Below are positions 9,079 through 18,357 of a DNA stretch of 64,000 nucleotides, piece after piece. The number at the start of each line of letters is the position of its first letter. Positions within the stretch are counted from its first letter, which is position 1. The translations under genes were made by a program, and so were the position numbers. The DNA is taken from positions 62,001 to 126,000 of the forward strand of contig NZ_JAFBFG010000003.1 of assembly GCF_016909155.1 (NCBI RefSeq), written 5' to 3'. The notes beneath the pieces are model-generated. The model did no database searches and was not told where the DNA came from. It saw only the letters and a program-made list of their open reading frames with translations. Source of the stretch: Chryseomicrobium aureum (GTDB lineage Bacteria > Bacillota > Bacilli > Bacillales_A > Planococcaceae).

Positions 9079-10827
9079 ATGAGTTTTTTACAATGGACAA
9101 ACAGTTGGACGCTTATCTTCCCTCTTGCTGTCCTTCTTTATTATTTCTTCCGCAAACGCTATACACCAATGACGATTTCCTCCACACTGTTTTGGGAATC
9201 GTTCATGAACGAAACGAAAGCTTCTCCGTATTTTGAGAAGCTCCAAAAGAACGCTTTACTTTTCTTGCAATTACTCGCCCTCTTTTTATTTGTAATGCTT
9301 GTTATGAAGCCCTACTCTCCGGCGACGACTGCTACAGGACAAGACATTTGGCTCGTATTAGATACGTCCGCTTCAATGGAAACACGTGAAGGCGATACTA
9401 CATGGTTTGAAACACAAAAAACGCGTATGAGGGCTCTTGTCGATTCACATGAAGGCGCAACATTCACTGTGGTCACGACTGGGGATACGCCCACGTTTGT
9501 TGTACAGAATAGTACGAACACATCTGCAGTGAACGCTGCCATCACAGCGATTCCTCTTCAGTATGAAGCGGAGCAGTTGAAGAAGACGGTGGAGTTTGTG
9601 AAAGCCGGTCTTCCGAAATCTGGTGCGCACGTGTATGTTTTGACGGATGCTGCCCCTCGAGACTTGATTACGTTTGATCAAGAGAATGTTGCATGGCGCG
9701 TTGAGAACCGCCCAACTGAGCTCGGCAACATTGCCATCAAGCAGTTCGGGGTCTCACAACTAGAAGACGAGACAAATGCGATTGTTGAGATTCAAAACGA
9801 CACAAAAGAAGTGGCAACTGGCACACTGGAATTTCTTGATTTGGACGGACAGTCGTTAGGTACAACAGAGTATGAAGTGCCTGCAAACGAACGCCAAATC
9901 GTTTCTGCTAAACTTCCAGCAACAGGTTCGTTCTACGAAGCTGTATTGTCGAGTGAGGATGCGTTTGAAGCCGACAACCGGATGACCGCAACCCTCTACC
10001 GTCCGGTGTTGAAAGTCGCAGTCGATGATCAGATTCACCCTACAATCCAAAAAGCGTTAACGGCAATTGGTGCGGACGTCGTCACTGTACCAACGGATGA
10101 CCTAGCCCTTCGACCAGAAGGAGAATTATTGATTACAAGCAATGAAGAATTGCTTGATGATACAGCACACCCTATTTTATTGGTTGGGCGTGGTGAGAAC
10201 GAACAACTTGAAGCTGCAGGCGTTATCGAACAAAAAAAGCCGTTTTCCAATTACGTCGATTTATCCGACGTGTATGTTCAAGCGGTGTATGAACCGTTTC
10301 CTGAAGCCACGACGATTGCAGCAATCGGCGAGCAACCGTTCATCCAGCAATTCGAAAACGGCAATCTAGCCGTTCTTGCCAGTATCGATCAGACGGACTG
10401 GCCGCTCCACCCTTCCTATCCACTGTTCTTATGGGCAGCGATGGAACAGTTCTCAGAAGATGCGGAGACTACAGGTAGCTATTTTCCGAACGACCGTGTA
10501 ACCCTAGCAAGTCAATACGGAGAGTGGAGCATCTATGACCGAGATGGCGAATTCATTTCGGACGTGGCATCCGACAGTACGATGACGGCTCCGCCTGCCC
10601 CTGGCTTTTATCAGCTAACAGACGGGGACGCATCCAAACACTTTACAGTCATGCTCGAACAACAAGAAAAACAACTCGGCTTTGAGAAGAGCTATGAAAT
10701 CGGTACGTATGAAGCAGAAGGCACTGCAGAAGTAGATCGTTCACTCGTGCCGATTGGTGCTGTGCTGTTACTACTAGTGTTACTTACAGAATGGGAGGTG
10801 CAACGACGTCGTGGATTTACAACTTGA
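9079..10827 (+). CDS. Membrane protein with BatA-like N-terminus and VWA domain
   Basis: Two membrane segments near the amino end (about residues 9-26 and 53-75) are followed by a von Willebrand factor A domain with the metal-ion site VLDTSASM, a large outside region, and a last membrane segment near residues 552-572 (VPIGAVLLLLVLLTEW). This is the BatA/aerotolerance-type plan. Length 582 residues. GAGGTG precedes the ATG. It overlaps the next gene by 17 bases. It is probably an envelope partner acted on by the MoxR ATPase (inference from operon context). Confidence 0.88.
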   Translation: MSFLQWTNSWTLIFPLAVLLYYFFRKRYTPMTISSTLFWESFMNETKASPYFEKLQKNALLFLQLLALFLFVMLVMKPYSPATTATGQDIWLVLDTSASMETREGDTTWFETQKTRMRALVDSHEGATFTVVTTGDTPTFVVQNSTNTSAVNAAITAIPLQYEAEQLKKTVEFVKAGLPKSGAHVYVLTDAAPRDLITFDQENVAWRVENRPTELGNIAIKQFGVSQLEDETNAIVEIQNDTKEVATGTLEFLDLDGQSLGTTEYEVPANERQIVSAKLPATGSFYEAVLSSEDAFEADNRMTATLYRPVLKVAVDDQIHPTIQKALTAIGADVVTVPTDDLALRPEGELLITSNEELLDDTAHPILLVGRGENEQLEAAGVIEQKKPFSNYVDLSDVYVQAVYEPFPEATTIAAIGEQPFIQQFENGNLAVLASIDQTDWPLHPSYPLFLWAAMEQFSEDAETTGSYFPNDRVTLASQYGEWSIYDRDGEFISDVASDSTMTAPPAPGFYQLTDGDASKHFTVMLEQQEKQLGFEKSYEIGTYEAEGTAEVDRSLVPIGAVLLLLVLLTEWEVQRRRGFTT

Positions 10828-13414
10828 GAACCCCCTATGGCTTCTACTCGGCTTGTTGCCCCTCGTCTATTTTTTGTGGGCACGAAACCAATCAAAAGCA
10901 CCAAAATCAGCCACTGAAAAAACGGCGTTTGTGCTGCGTATTGTTGCAGTTCTCTCCCTCTTACTCGCCCTTGCTTCCCCGCGCCTCTTGTGGCCGGTCA
11001 ATGATGAACAGATTTTATTTCTCGTTGATCAGTCGGCGTCGATGCAAAATCAGTGGGACGCACAACAAACTATTTTGCGTGAAGCAATTGGCTCAAAAAA
11101 AGCAAATCAATCCGTTGGAATCTATTCGTTTTCGAATGGCTTCCAAACCGATCAAGTCCTTTCCAATACGGTGGATGCGGTTCCTGAAATTTCACAGATG
11201 GCAAGTGGGGATCAGACAGACATTGAAAATGCGGTAAAACTTGCGCTTGGTTTGTCGGATTCGGACGTAGCGACGCGCGTGGTTGTTTTGACAGATGGCA
11301 ATGAGACGAATGGCTCGCTGAAATCGTTCGAGACAGAATTGCGTGACCGTGGAGTGGAACTCGATACGGTCCTTCTTTCCGGTCAGGATGAAAAAGATGT
11401 AGCGATCGTCGACTTCCAAACGCCTACGACTGCATTTGAAGGCGAGTCGCATACGCTCCAAGTGACCGTACAATCTGCTGTAGAAGGACCAGCAACCCTT
11501 TCTATTCAGTTGAATGACACGCAAATTCTTTCAGAAGACGTGACACTCACGGAAGGTGACAATGTATTCTCGTTCGCAAACCCAACGGAAGAAAAAGGTC
11601 CACTCGTCTACGAAGCTACGATCCAGCGTGCAAATGACGCGGTCATTCAAAACAATGCACTGACCAGTTTGACGATGGTCGAAGATACACCACACGTACT
11701 CATCGTGTCACCTGAAGGCGATAGCCCTGTGCCGACATTCATCGATCAAGCAGGCCTTGTCGTCGACTCGATTGATGCGGCTTCCCTTCCAAGTGAACTG
11801 GCTTCTTACGCCGGCTACAACGCCATCATTTTTGATAACGTTCCAGGCCATATCGTCGGTGAAGCAAAAATGGCAATCATCGAGCAAGCCGTCAAACAGT
11901 TTGGGACCGGCTTTATGATGGTTGGAGGCGAGACGAGTTTTGGACTCGGAGGCTATTTCCAGACACCAATCGAAAAATTGCTTCCGGTTGAAATGGATGT
12001 GAAAGGCAAGCATCAATTACCTTCTCTTGCGCTCATGATTGTTTTAGACCGCTCGGGAAGTATGATGGGTGGCAAGATGGAACTGGCAAAAGAAGCAGCT
12101 GCCCGTTCGATTGAGATGCTTCGGCCGGAAGACCAGTTTGGTTTGATTGCCTTTGACGACCGACCGTGGGAAATCATCGAACCCGGTGTCATCGATGACC
12201 GTGATGAAACGATTAATAAAGTACTGAGCATCACGCCGGGTGGTGGAACTGAAATCTATTCCAGCCTAAACACAGCGTATAACAAGCTTGAAAAAATCGG
12301 TGTACAACGCAAACACATCATCCTCCTTACAGATGGCCAGTCGTCAACGTCGAGTGATTACGAGTCACTGATTGAGGATGGTTTGAAGGACAATATCACC
12401 TTGTCCACAGTGTCTATTGGACAAGATGCTGATAAGGTGCTGCTTGAATCCCTCGCTGAGTACGGAACCGGACGTTACTATGATGTAGTCGATGAGACTG
12501 CGATTCCGTCGATTTTATCTCGTGAGACTGCGATGACGACGAAAACGTATATCGAAGACGAACCATTCTTTCCAACAGTATACTCCGCTCCAGGTTGGGA
12601 TCCTGTCTTTAACGAAGGCGTCCCGCAGTTGAACGCATACATCGCAACGACATTGAAACCGCAAGCGACTCTGGTGGCCGAGAGCACAAAAGAAGATCCG
12701 GTACTTGCGGAGTGGATGTACGGCTTAGGTCGAACGATTGCGTATACGTCTGATTCTCGAGGAGCATGGAGCGGTGACTTTGCCCTTTATGAGAAGTGGC
12801 CGCTCTTTTGGAACACGGTAATCAATCGACTCCTTCCTTCTATTGAAACGGAACCTTTTTCAGTGGAACGTGAAGAAGAAGGTGTTTACATCTTGTCGGA
12901 CCCGAGTGGAAGCTCACAGTTCTTTGACGTGCAGGCGACGACAAATAGTGGCGAGGAATTGATTGTAGAATCGGAACCGATCGAACCAGGAAAAGCCCGC
13001 GTTACACTCGACACAGATCCAGGCATCGTATTCTTTACCGTACAAAATGATCAACAAAGTGTATTCCAAGCAGGCGTATCCATCCCGTACTCACAAGAGT
13101 ATGCGAAACTTGGAAGTAATCAAGAATTGATGGCCAGTGTGTCAGAGACGACGGGTGGACAAGTCATTGAATCGGGCAGCGACGCAATGCGCGGATTGGC
13201 GTCTGGCAGTTGGAACCAACAGAGTTTTGTGTTCCCGCTGATTTGGCTAGCTTTGATCTTGTTCTTCCTCGACATTACCATTCGCCGCTTCGGCTTGCCG
13301 TCACGCCGCCGTTTGCAATCGTTGTTTTCGCGACGTGAAGCAATTCCTGCCAGCACCTCTGGCACGTCCATCTCCTCGATGCTCGAGAAGACGCGGACGA
13401 AGCGGGAGAATTAG
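10811..13414 (+). CDS. Membrane protein with two VWA domains and amidotransferase-like domain
   Basis: The 867-residue product begins with two membrane segments, then a VWA domain with LFLVDQSASM, an immunoglobulin-like stretch, an amidotransferase-like domain (about residues 295-390, with MMVGGETSFGLGGY), a second VWA domain with LDRSGSMMGG and LLTDGQSS, and a final membrane segment near residues 800-820. The start is a GTG at 10811, with GGGAGGTG about 10 bases before it and a 17-base overlap with the preceding gene. Both metal-ion sites look intact, so ligand binding outside the cell is plausible. It closes the operon. Confidence 0.88.
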   Translation: MDLQLENPLWLLLGLLPLVYFLWARNQSKAPKSATEKTAFVLRIVAVLSLLLALASPRLLWPVNDEQILFLVDQSASMQNQWDAQQTILREAIGSKKANQSVGIYSFSNGFQTDQVLSNTVDAVPEISQMASGDQTDIENAVKLALGLSDSDVATRVVVLTDGNETNGSLKSFETELRDRGVELDTVLLSGQDEKDVAIVDFQTPTTAFEGESHTLQVTVQSAVEGPATLSIQLNDTQILSEDVTLTEGDNVFSFANPTEEKGPLVYEATIQRANDAVIQNNALTSLTMVEDTPHVLIVSPEGDSPVPTFIDQAGLVVDSIDAASLPSELASYAGYNAIIFDNVPGHIVGEAKMAIIEQAVKQFGTGFMMVGGETSFGLGGYFQTPIEKLLPVEMDVKGKHQLPSLALMIVLDRSGSMMGGKMELAKEAAARSIEMLRPEDQFGLIAFDDRPWEIIEPGVIDDRDETINKVLSITPGGGTEIYSSLNTAYNKLEKIGVQRKHIILLTDGQSSTSSDYESLIEDGLKDNITLSTVSIGQDADKVLLESLAEYGTGRYYDVVDETAIPSILSRETAMTTKTYIEDEPFFPTVYSAPGWDPVFNEGVPQLNAYIATTLKPQATLVAESTKEDPVLAEWMYGLGRTIAYTSDSRGAWSGDFALYEKWPLFWNTVINRLLPSIETEPFSVEREEEGVYILSDPSGSSQFFDVQATTNSGEELIVESEPIEPGKARVTLDTDPGIVFFTVQNDQQSVFQAGVSIPYSQEYAKLGSNQELMASVSETTGGQVIESGSDAMRGLASGSWNQQSFVFPLIWLALILFFLDITIRRFGLPSRRRLQSLFSRREAIPASTSGTSISSMLEKTRTKREN

Positions 13415-13434
13415 AAAAGAAAAAAAGAAAAAAA

Positions 13435-13490
13435 GGTGACAGGCACCAAATGGGAGCTACTCCCAAATGGTGCCTGTCACCTTTTGTTTT
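13435..13490. terminator. Family A inverted element acting as bidirectional terminator
   Basis: GGTGACAGGCACC (13435-13447) and its inverse (13469-13481) form a long hairpin with an inner GGGAG/CTCCC stem. A-rich sequence lies on the left and TTTTGTTTTT on the right, so it can end transcription from both the envelope operon and the convergent citrate transporter gene. Confidence 0.8.
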
Positions 13491-14803
13491 TATATCTGGA
13501 TAACTCCAAGCAATACAGCAATCACTAACAACGTGATGCTCAGCCCCCACATCCAAAAGAACGAGAACCGTAGATGCTTGCCCATTTCAAGCCCTGACAA
13601 ACCTAAAGCGAGCCAAACTGCTGGTGCTAGTGGTGATACAAACGTGCCCACGATATTCCCGATAATCATCGCATACGCTGTCGACATCGATTCAATGCCA
13701 TATGTCAACGCGATTTGATCCACGACTGGAAACAGAGCAAAGTAGTATGCATCCGTACTTAACAACAAATCAAACGGTACTCCGAGAACTCCGATAATAA
13801 TATGCAAATACTGCGCCATAAACGCCGGCAAGATATTCACGGCATTGCCAGCAATCGCTGTAAGCATCCCCGTCCCATTTAAAATGCCGAGGAATAAGCC
13901 GGCTGCGATGATGATGGAAGCCATCGTCAACGCATTCGATGCATGTGCTTGAATACGTCCCATCTGTTCTTTAGGTGTACGATAATTCAGCGGTAACGCA
14001 ATTGCTACCCCTATCAAGAATGCAAGTCCAGCGGGAAGGAGACCTGACATTAATACGCCAATGACGCCAACCGCTAAAATTCCATTCGCCCAAAGTAATT
14101 TCGGACGCTTTAACGTATCATCGACTTCATTATTTAAAATACTGTTGCTCAAATCATAATTCAGTGGTGTTCCAGTTGCTTCTCGTTTCGCAATTAAACG
14201 CTTTTCCCGGAAGCCCATGAATACAGCAATGACCAGCATCAATGCGATACCAATCACTTGAATTTGAATGAGTGGATGCCACAACTCCGTTACATCTGTA
14301 TCAAGAACCGAAGCCACACGTCCGAGCGGTCCCGCCCATGGAAGCATATTCATAATTGCGGCCGAACCACTGATCAGCAATAACAATAAATAAGGATTCA
14401 TGCCAAGTCGCACATAAAGAGGCAACAGCGCTGTAATCGTGATCAAGAATGTTGAAGCGCCAGAACCGTCGAGTTGGGCAATTCCCGCAACTGCTACAGT
14501 CACAAGGGCTACGAGCACCACGTTCCCTTTTGAGAGCGCTACCATTTTATTGATCACTGGTTCAAACAGGCCCACGTCCTGCATAATTCCAAAGAAAATA
14601 ATTGCAAAAATAAACATCACAGCAACACTAATGACCGAACTAATGCCGTCTGAGAAAAACCTACCTAAATCATCAAAAGAAAACCCGGCTATAAACATCG
14701 CCACAATTGGCGGAAGAACCATTGCGACTAGTGGCGATACACGTCCACTGATCAATAACCCGACAATCACAAGAATCGTTACAATTCCAATTACACTTAA
14801 CAT
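13490..14803 (-). CDS. citM: CitMHS family metal-citrate:proton symporter
   Basis: A 437-residue protein with about 12 membrane segments; the start MLSVIGIVTILVIVGLLISG and the segments LDGSGASTFLITITALLPLY and LLISGSAAIMNMLPWAGPLGR are typical of the CitM/CitH family, which imports citrate complexed with a divalent metal. The ATG at 14803 is chosen because AAGGGGG lies just before it; the frame runs open to 14875. It follows the citST genes, as in Bacillus subtilis, which points to citrate induction. Whether magnesium or calcium is preferred cannot be told. Confidence 0.9.
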   Translation of the reverse strand: MLSVIGIVTILVIVGLLISGRVSPLVAMVLPPIVAMFIAGFSFDDLGRFFSDGISSVISVAVMFIFAIIFFGIMQDVGLFEPVINKMVALSKGNVVLVALVTVAVAGIAQLDGSGASTFLITITALLPLYVRLGMNPYLLLLLISGSAAIMNMLPWAGPLGRVASVLDTDVTELWHPLIQIQVIGIALMLVIAVFMGFREKRLIAKREATGTPLNYDLSNSILNNEVDDTLKRPKLLWANGILAVGVIGVLMSGLLPAGLAFLIGVAIALPLNYRTPKEQMGRIQAHASNALTMASIIIAAGLFLGILNGTGMLTAIAGNAVNILPAFMAQYLHIIIGVLGVPFDLLLSTDAYYFALFPVVDQIALTYGIESMSTAYAMIIGNIVGTFVSPLAPAVWLALGLSGLEMGKHLRFSFFWMWGLSITLLVIAVLLGVIQI

Positions 14804-14897
14804 ACCGATGTCCCCCTTGTTGAAGCTTGTCCTAATAGTAAGACAATTCACAACACGGAGGAAGAATACGGTCATTCGTTCAGTAAGCTACATTAAA

Positions 14898-15587
14898 TCA
14901 ATTTTGTTCATAAGTTTCACGCATCACATAACTACGCTCCGGCCGTCCCACAGTTCCGTAGAGAAGCTTCGTCTCCAACCTACCTGCTTCCACAAGATGC
15001 TCCAAATACCTACGAGCTGTCGAACGGCTCGTTCCAATGAGTTCACTGACTTCTGTCGCTGTCAATGTCGAATGTCCTTGCCGTCCAAATAACTGCATCA
15101 CCTTATCTAAAGTTAACGCATCAATGCCTTTAGGAAATTCCTTTTCCCCCGAAGAAGAAGTGGCTGAAACGAACAGGGTATCTAACGTATTTTGAGAAAC
15201 ACTCGATTCCCCTTCTAAAGCCTTCTCGATTCGCTCGAATTTTTGGAATGTGAGCGTTAGTCTTGCCTCATCAAATGGTTTCACGATGTAATCGAACACG
15301 CCGTACGAATAAAGTGTTGTGACGTCACGGTGGGCGTTCGCAGCAGTTACCATGACCACCCGAACCTCTGGAAAGTTTGTTCGAATCTCGCGCACGAGCG
15401 TGTACCCTTCCACGTCAGGAATATAAAGATCCATGAATAAAATATGGGGCTGCTCAAAACGAAGCGCCTCTAGCAGGCTTGCCCCATTCAAAAATTGGCG
15501 CATGTCTGCCTCCGGTTTGAGCGACTGGATATAATCTGCATGTAAAGCTGCAATCCGGAAATCATCTTCAAGTATCCAAGTCTTCAT
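14898..15587 (-). CDS. citT: CitT-type response regulator
   Basis: The 229-residue protein has a receiver domain (1-120) with acidic pocket E7-D8-D9, phospho-acceptor D53 in ILFMD and the lysine in YIVKPF, followed by a linker and a winged helix at the carboxyl end containing ELIGTSRSTARRYLEHL. This is the CitB/DcuR family that partners citrate and dicarboxylate sensors. It begins 4 bases after the sensor kinase stop, so the two are one transcript. Its target is probably the transporter gene directly downstream. Confidence 0.93.
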   Translation of the reverse strand: MKTWILEDDFRIAALHADYIQSLKPEADMRQFLNGASLLEALRFEQPHILFMDLYIPDVEGYTLVREIRTNFPEVRVVMVTAANAHRDVTTLYSYGVFDYIVKPFDEARLTLTFQKFERIEKALEGESSVSQNTLDTLFVSATSSSGEKEFPKGIDALTLDKVMQLFGRQGHSTLTATEVSELIGTSRSTARRYLEHLVEAGRLETKLLYGTVGRPERSYVMRETYEQN

Positions 15588-15591
15588 TTGT

Positions 15592-17145
15592 TCACGTCCT
15601 TTTAAGTGTTAGTAGGAAACATGCACCGCCCAGATGGCTCTCTTCTACTAAAATGGTGCCGCCCTCTTTTTGGAGTGCTTGCACACTCAACGCGAGGCCA
15701 TATCCATGGTCGTAGCCATCCTTTGTTGTATACCCGAGTGTAAAGATATGCGCGGCCGTCTCCTCGTCGATTCCCGGTCCGTTATCATGCACTTCAATGA
15801 GCAATTCGTGCTTATACTGCTGGATGACAACATGGATTTTTTTGTCTGTTTGCTCCACTTTTTGCAATACATCGATTGCATTTTGCATGACATTCCCGAG
15901 TGCTGTCACAAGGGCATCTACTTGTTGTTCCGGATACTGATCTAGCTCATTCTCAGCATCCACTGTGACCACGATTCCCCGTTCTTTTGCTTCCGAAATC
16001 TTCCCTTCTAAAAGCGCTTGAATGAGAACCGGCGCTTGTTTGCCAAGCATCGTCAGTTCTGCCGTTGAGTCGTGCTGCTCATCACGAATAAAAGTAATGG
16101 CTTGTTCTACTTGCTTACGTTTCAACAGACCGAGCAACACGTGCAGTTTGTTTGAAAACTCATGGGTCTTCGCGCGTTGCATCTGCGCCTGTTGTTTGAC
16201 GCGATTGAGCTCGTTCGTGAGCGCTTCGTACTCGAGCTTTGTTCGTAAAACGTACAAGTATCCTAATTTCTTGTCCCGTTCCAACGGGGCTTTCGACAAG
16301 ATGATGTCTTGGTTTTGGAGAGGGATTTCAAGAGCTCGGATGGCCTCTTCTCTTACCAGTTTTTCTGGAAGAACGTGCTGAAGCAGTACGCCCTCTTTCA
16401 GTTGGGGAATCAACTCATGTGCACGCGCATTCGCAATGACTACTTTATGCGTCTCGGAAGCGAGCACAATCCCATCCGACGTTTCTTCTAAAATCGTATG
16501 GTACGCCGAGTACAATCCTGCGATTTCGGTTGGTTGCATACCAAGAAGTTGGCGCTTTACATATATGGCTACTAGGAATGCTGCTCCAATACCTACAGCC
16601 GCAACTAGGAGCGTCAGCTGAAGCCAGCTCTGGAATACAGCATTGATTGACTGTTGCACTTCTTCTGTCAAATAGCCGACCGAAATGATGCCGACCACTT
16701 CCCCGTCGACCATCACCGGTACTTTCCCGCGTATCGATTCACCAAGGGATCCGGTCGTGATGGACACAATCGCTTCCCCGTTCACAAGCGCAGAGTCGTT
16801 ATCGCCACCTACCATGGACTGACCAATTTTTTCTGGGTCCGGATGCGTGTAGCGAATTCCTTGAGCATTTCCAATAACGACAAATGTCGCTTGTGTATCT
16901 TTGCGTATCTCTTCAGCAATCGGTTGCAATAGCTCGGAAGGATTCGGTTCAAAAAAAGCAGCGTGCACGTCGGGACGATCTGCAATTAAATAGGCACTGG
17001 TAAGCGCTTTTTCTCCCATCTCTTCTACAATCGAGTCTTGGAGGTAGTGATTGATCAAGATGAGAAACAATACACAGATGGTGAATATAATTATGCTCAT
17101 CGTCACTAGTAATCGTGCTGTCAGGGAGTGTCTGAATCGTTGCAC
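15592..17145 (-). CDS. citS: CitS-type sensor histidine kinase
   Basis: This 517-residue kinase has membrane segments at about 12-32 and 174-196 enclosing an outside citrate-type sensor domain, then a PAS domain (about 210-305), the phospho-acceptor H328 in KTHEFSNKLH, and an ATPase domain with NVMQNAIDVL, DNGPGID and GYGLALSV. The start is a GTG at 17145 behind GAAGGAGG. The plan equals CitA/CitS/DcuS kinases. An intrinsic terminator lies in the leader just upstream, and a copy of that segment lies 137 bases further upstream. Confidence 0.93.
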   Translation of the reverse strand: MQRFRHSLTARLLVTMSIIIFTICVLFLILINHYLQDSIVEEMGEKALTSAYLIADRPDVHAAFFEPNPSELLQPIAEEIRKDTQATFVVIGNAQGIRYTHPDPEKIGQSMVGGDNDSALVNGEAIVSITTGSLGESIRGKVPVMVDGEVVGIISVGYLTEEVQQSINAVFQSWLQLTLLVAAVGIGAAFLVAIYVKRQLLGMQPTEIAGLYSAYHTILEETSDGIVLASETHKVVIANARAHELIPQLKEGVLLQHVLPEKLVREEAIRALEIPLQNQDIILSKAPLERDKKLGYLYVLRTKLEYEALTNELNRVKQQAQMQRAKTHEFSNKLHVLLGLLKRKQVEQAITFIRDEQHDSTAELTMLGKQAPVLIQALLEGKISEAKERGIVVTVDAENELDQYPEQQVDALVTALGNVMQNAIDVLQKVEQTDKKIHVVIQQYKHELLIEVHDNGPGIDEETAAHIFTLGYTTKDGYDHGYGLALSVQALQKEGGTILVEESHLGGACFLLTLKRT

Positions 17146-17167
17146 ACGGGGTCCTCCTTCCGAATCG

Positions 17168-17226
17168 AAAAAAGCCCTTACAGTTGCAAGGGCACGTTCA
17201 TCTCTCTACTTTAAGTGTAGCATGAA
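17168..17226 (-). terminator. Hairpin terminator in citS leader, copy 1 of a 59-bp repeat
   Basis: On the minus strand a GCCCTT/AAGGGC stem is followed by TTTTTT, directly before the citS ribosome binding site. This could be an attenuator or a stop for upstream transcripts. The same 59 bases recur at 17305-17363 with two mismatches. Confidence 0.65.
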
Positions 17227-17235
17227 AAAAGGATG

Positions 17236-17282
17236 GGTGACAGGCACCAAATGGGAACTGGTAGAAAATAGTGACAGGCACC
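17236..17282 (+). repeat. Family A element, direct order
   Basis: Two half-sites, GGTGACAGGCACC at 17236 and AGTGACAGGCACC at 17270, 34 bases apart. The element sits between the two copies of the 59-bp citS-leader repeat. Confidence 0.9.
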
Positions 17283-17304
17283 GTATGGAAACTATCCCCC
17301 AAAT

Positions 17305-17363
17305 AAAAAAGCCCCTACAGTTGCAAGGGCGCGTTCATCTCTCTACTTTAAGTGTAGCATGAA
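17305..17363 (-). repeat. Copy 2 of the 59-bp citS-leader repeat
   Basis: Matches 17168-17226 with two base changes, including the GCCCCT/GGGC hairpin and the A-run (T-run on the minus strand). One of the two base changes weakens the stem slightly. Confidence 0.9.
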
Positions 17364-17441
17364 TAATGAATGACAAACAGACTACCTTTTGAGGGGATAG
17401 TCTCCTATACTAATTTACAAAACTAGAAGGAGTGATCAGCC

Positions 17442-17855
17442 TTGAACGAAAAGACGATTCTTGATGCAGGTCCATTTTTTCACGGAACGAAAGCAAAATT
17501 GGCGCTTGGTGAAGTCTTAACTCCGCAATTCCGGTCGAACTATCAAGATAGGAAGTCAAATTTCATTTATTTTACGGCAACACTGGACGCTGCAAAATGG
17601 GGAGCGGAACTCGCGCAAAACGGGGAAACAGAACGAATTTATATCGTTGAACCGACTGGTGACTTTGAGAATGATCCGAACCTGACGGACAAACGCTTCC
17701 CCGGGAACCCAACACGTTCTTATAGGTCTACTGCTCCACTGAAGATTGTTGGAGAACTCGCTACTTGGGAGCGCCATACAGATGAACAGGTTGCTGCGAT
17801 GCGCGATGCACTGAAGAAGTTGGCGGATGAGGGGAAGAACGTGATTGAGGATTGA
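17442..17855 (+). CDS. arr: Rifamycin ADP-ribosyltransferase (Arr)
   Basis: Arr inactivates rifamycins by transferring ADP-ribose from NAD+ to the ansa-chain hydroxyl. The 137-residue product matches the family over its whole length: FFHGTKA, FIYFTATLDAAKWGAELA, RIYIVEPTGDFENDPNLTDK and FPGNPTRSYR. H14, Y43 and D78 probably equal the catalytic His, Tyr and Asp described for mycobacterial Arr. The start is a TTG at 17442 behind AGAAGGAG. It stands alone between family A repeats with no transposase or integron around it, so it looks like a resident chromosomal gene. Confidence 0.94.
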   Translation: MNEKTILDAGPFFHGTKAKLALGEVLTPQFRSNYQDRKSNFIYFTATLDAAKWGAELAQNGETERIYIVEPTGDFENDPNLTDKRFPGNPTRSYRSTAPLKIVGELATWERHTDEQVAAMRDALKKLADEGKNVIED

Positions 17856-17861
17856 TTAATT

Positions 17862-17907
17862 GGTGACAGGCACCAAATGGGAACTGGTGGAAATGGTGAC
17901 CAGATGC
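17862..17907 (+). repeat. Family A element, degenerate
   Basis: An intact GGTGACAGGCACC at 17862, with a decayed second half-site (GGTGACCAGATGC) at 17895, 33 bases on. It lies 6 bases after the arr stop. Confidence 0.85.
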
Positions 17908-18018
17908 ACAATTTAGAAAAAAATCCCACCACAATGATTCACAAAAATAGGACATTCGGATAAACTGAAATTACCAGAAAACGTATGTCTAAACTGTGCT
18001 TAATAAGGAGGACAAGAT

Positions 18019-18324
18019 GTGGAGTTTCTGATTTCTTTTGCAACTTTGGTTGGCTATTTCGTGTCAATTGCTCTTGTCTATTCGCTAGCAGAAAAAACTT
18101 TGAAAAATCGTGCAGATACGTTCGTACGTGTTATTCCAGTCGTTATTTATATGCTTTTGACTAGTTATTTCTTAAATCAACTGACGGGCTCAAAAGTAAT
18201 TTATGGATCTATCGCATTTATTGCCGGTATTCATCTGCTTTATCTCATTGCACTTACTACTGTTTATAAACACCTTCGTCCTGACAAGTATGCAAAACTA
18301 GTAGAGAAAAATAGTATATATTAA
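18019..18324 (+). CDS. Small membrane protein, unknown function
   Basis: The 101-residue product has three hydrophobic segments (about residues 2-22, 38-52 and 60-82) and a lysine-rich tail. The start is a GTG at 18019 with AAGGAGG 7 bases before it; an ATG two bases upstream is out of frame and soon stops. I do not recognise the family. It is followed at once by a terminator, so it is a single-gene unit. Confidence 0.75.
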   Translation: MEFLISFATLVGYFVSIALVYSLAEKTLKNRADTFVRVIPVVIYMLLTSYFLNQLTGSKVIYGSIAFIAGIHLLYLIALTTVYKHLRPDKYAKLVEKNSIY

Positions 18325-18357
18325 CAGCCACCCTCATTTGAGAGCGGCTGTTTTTTT
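18324..18357. terminator. Intrinsic terminator between convergent genes
   Basis: ACAGCC/GGCTGT stem with an inner CTC/GAG pair, followed by TTTTTTT on the plus strand. It overlaps the 3' end of the GNAT gene and can serve the gene at 18019-18324. Confidence 0.8.
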
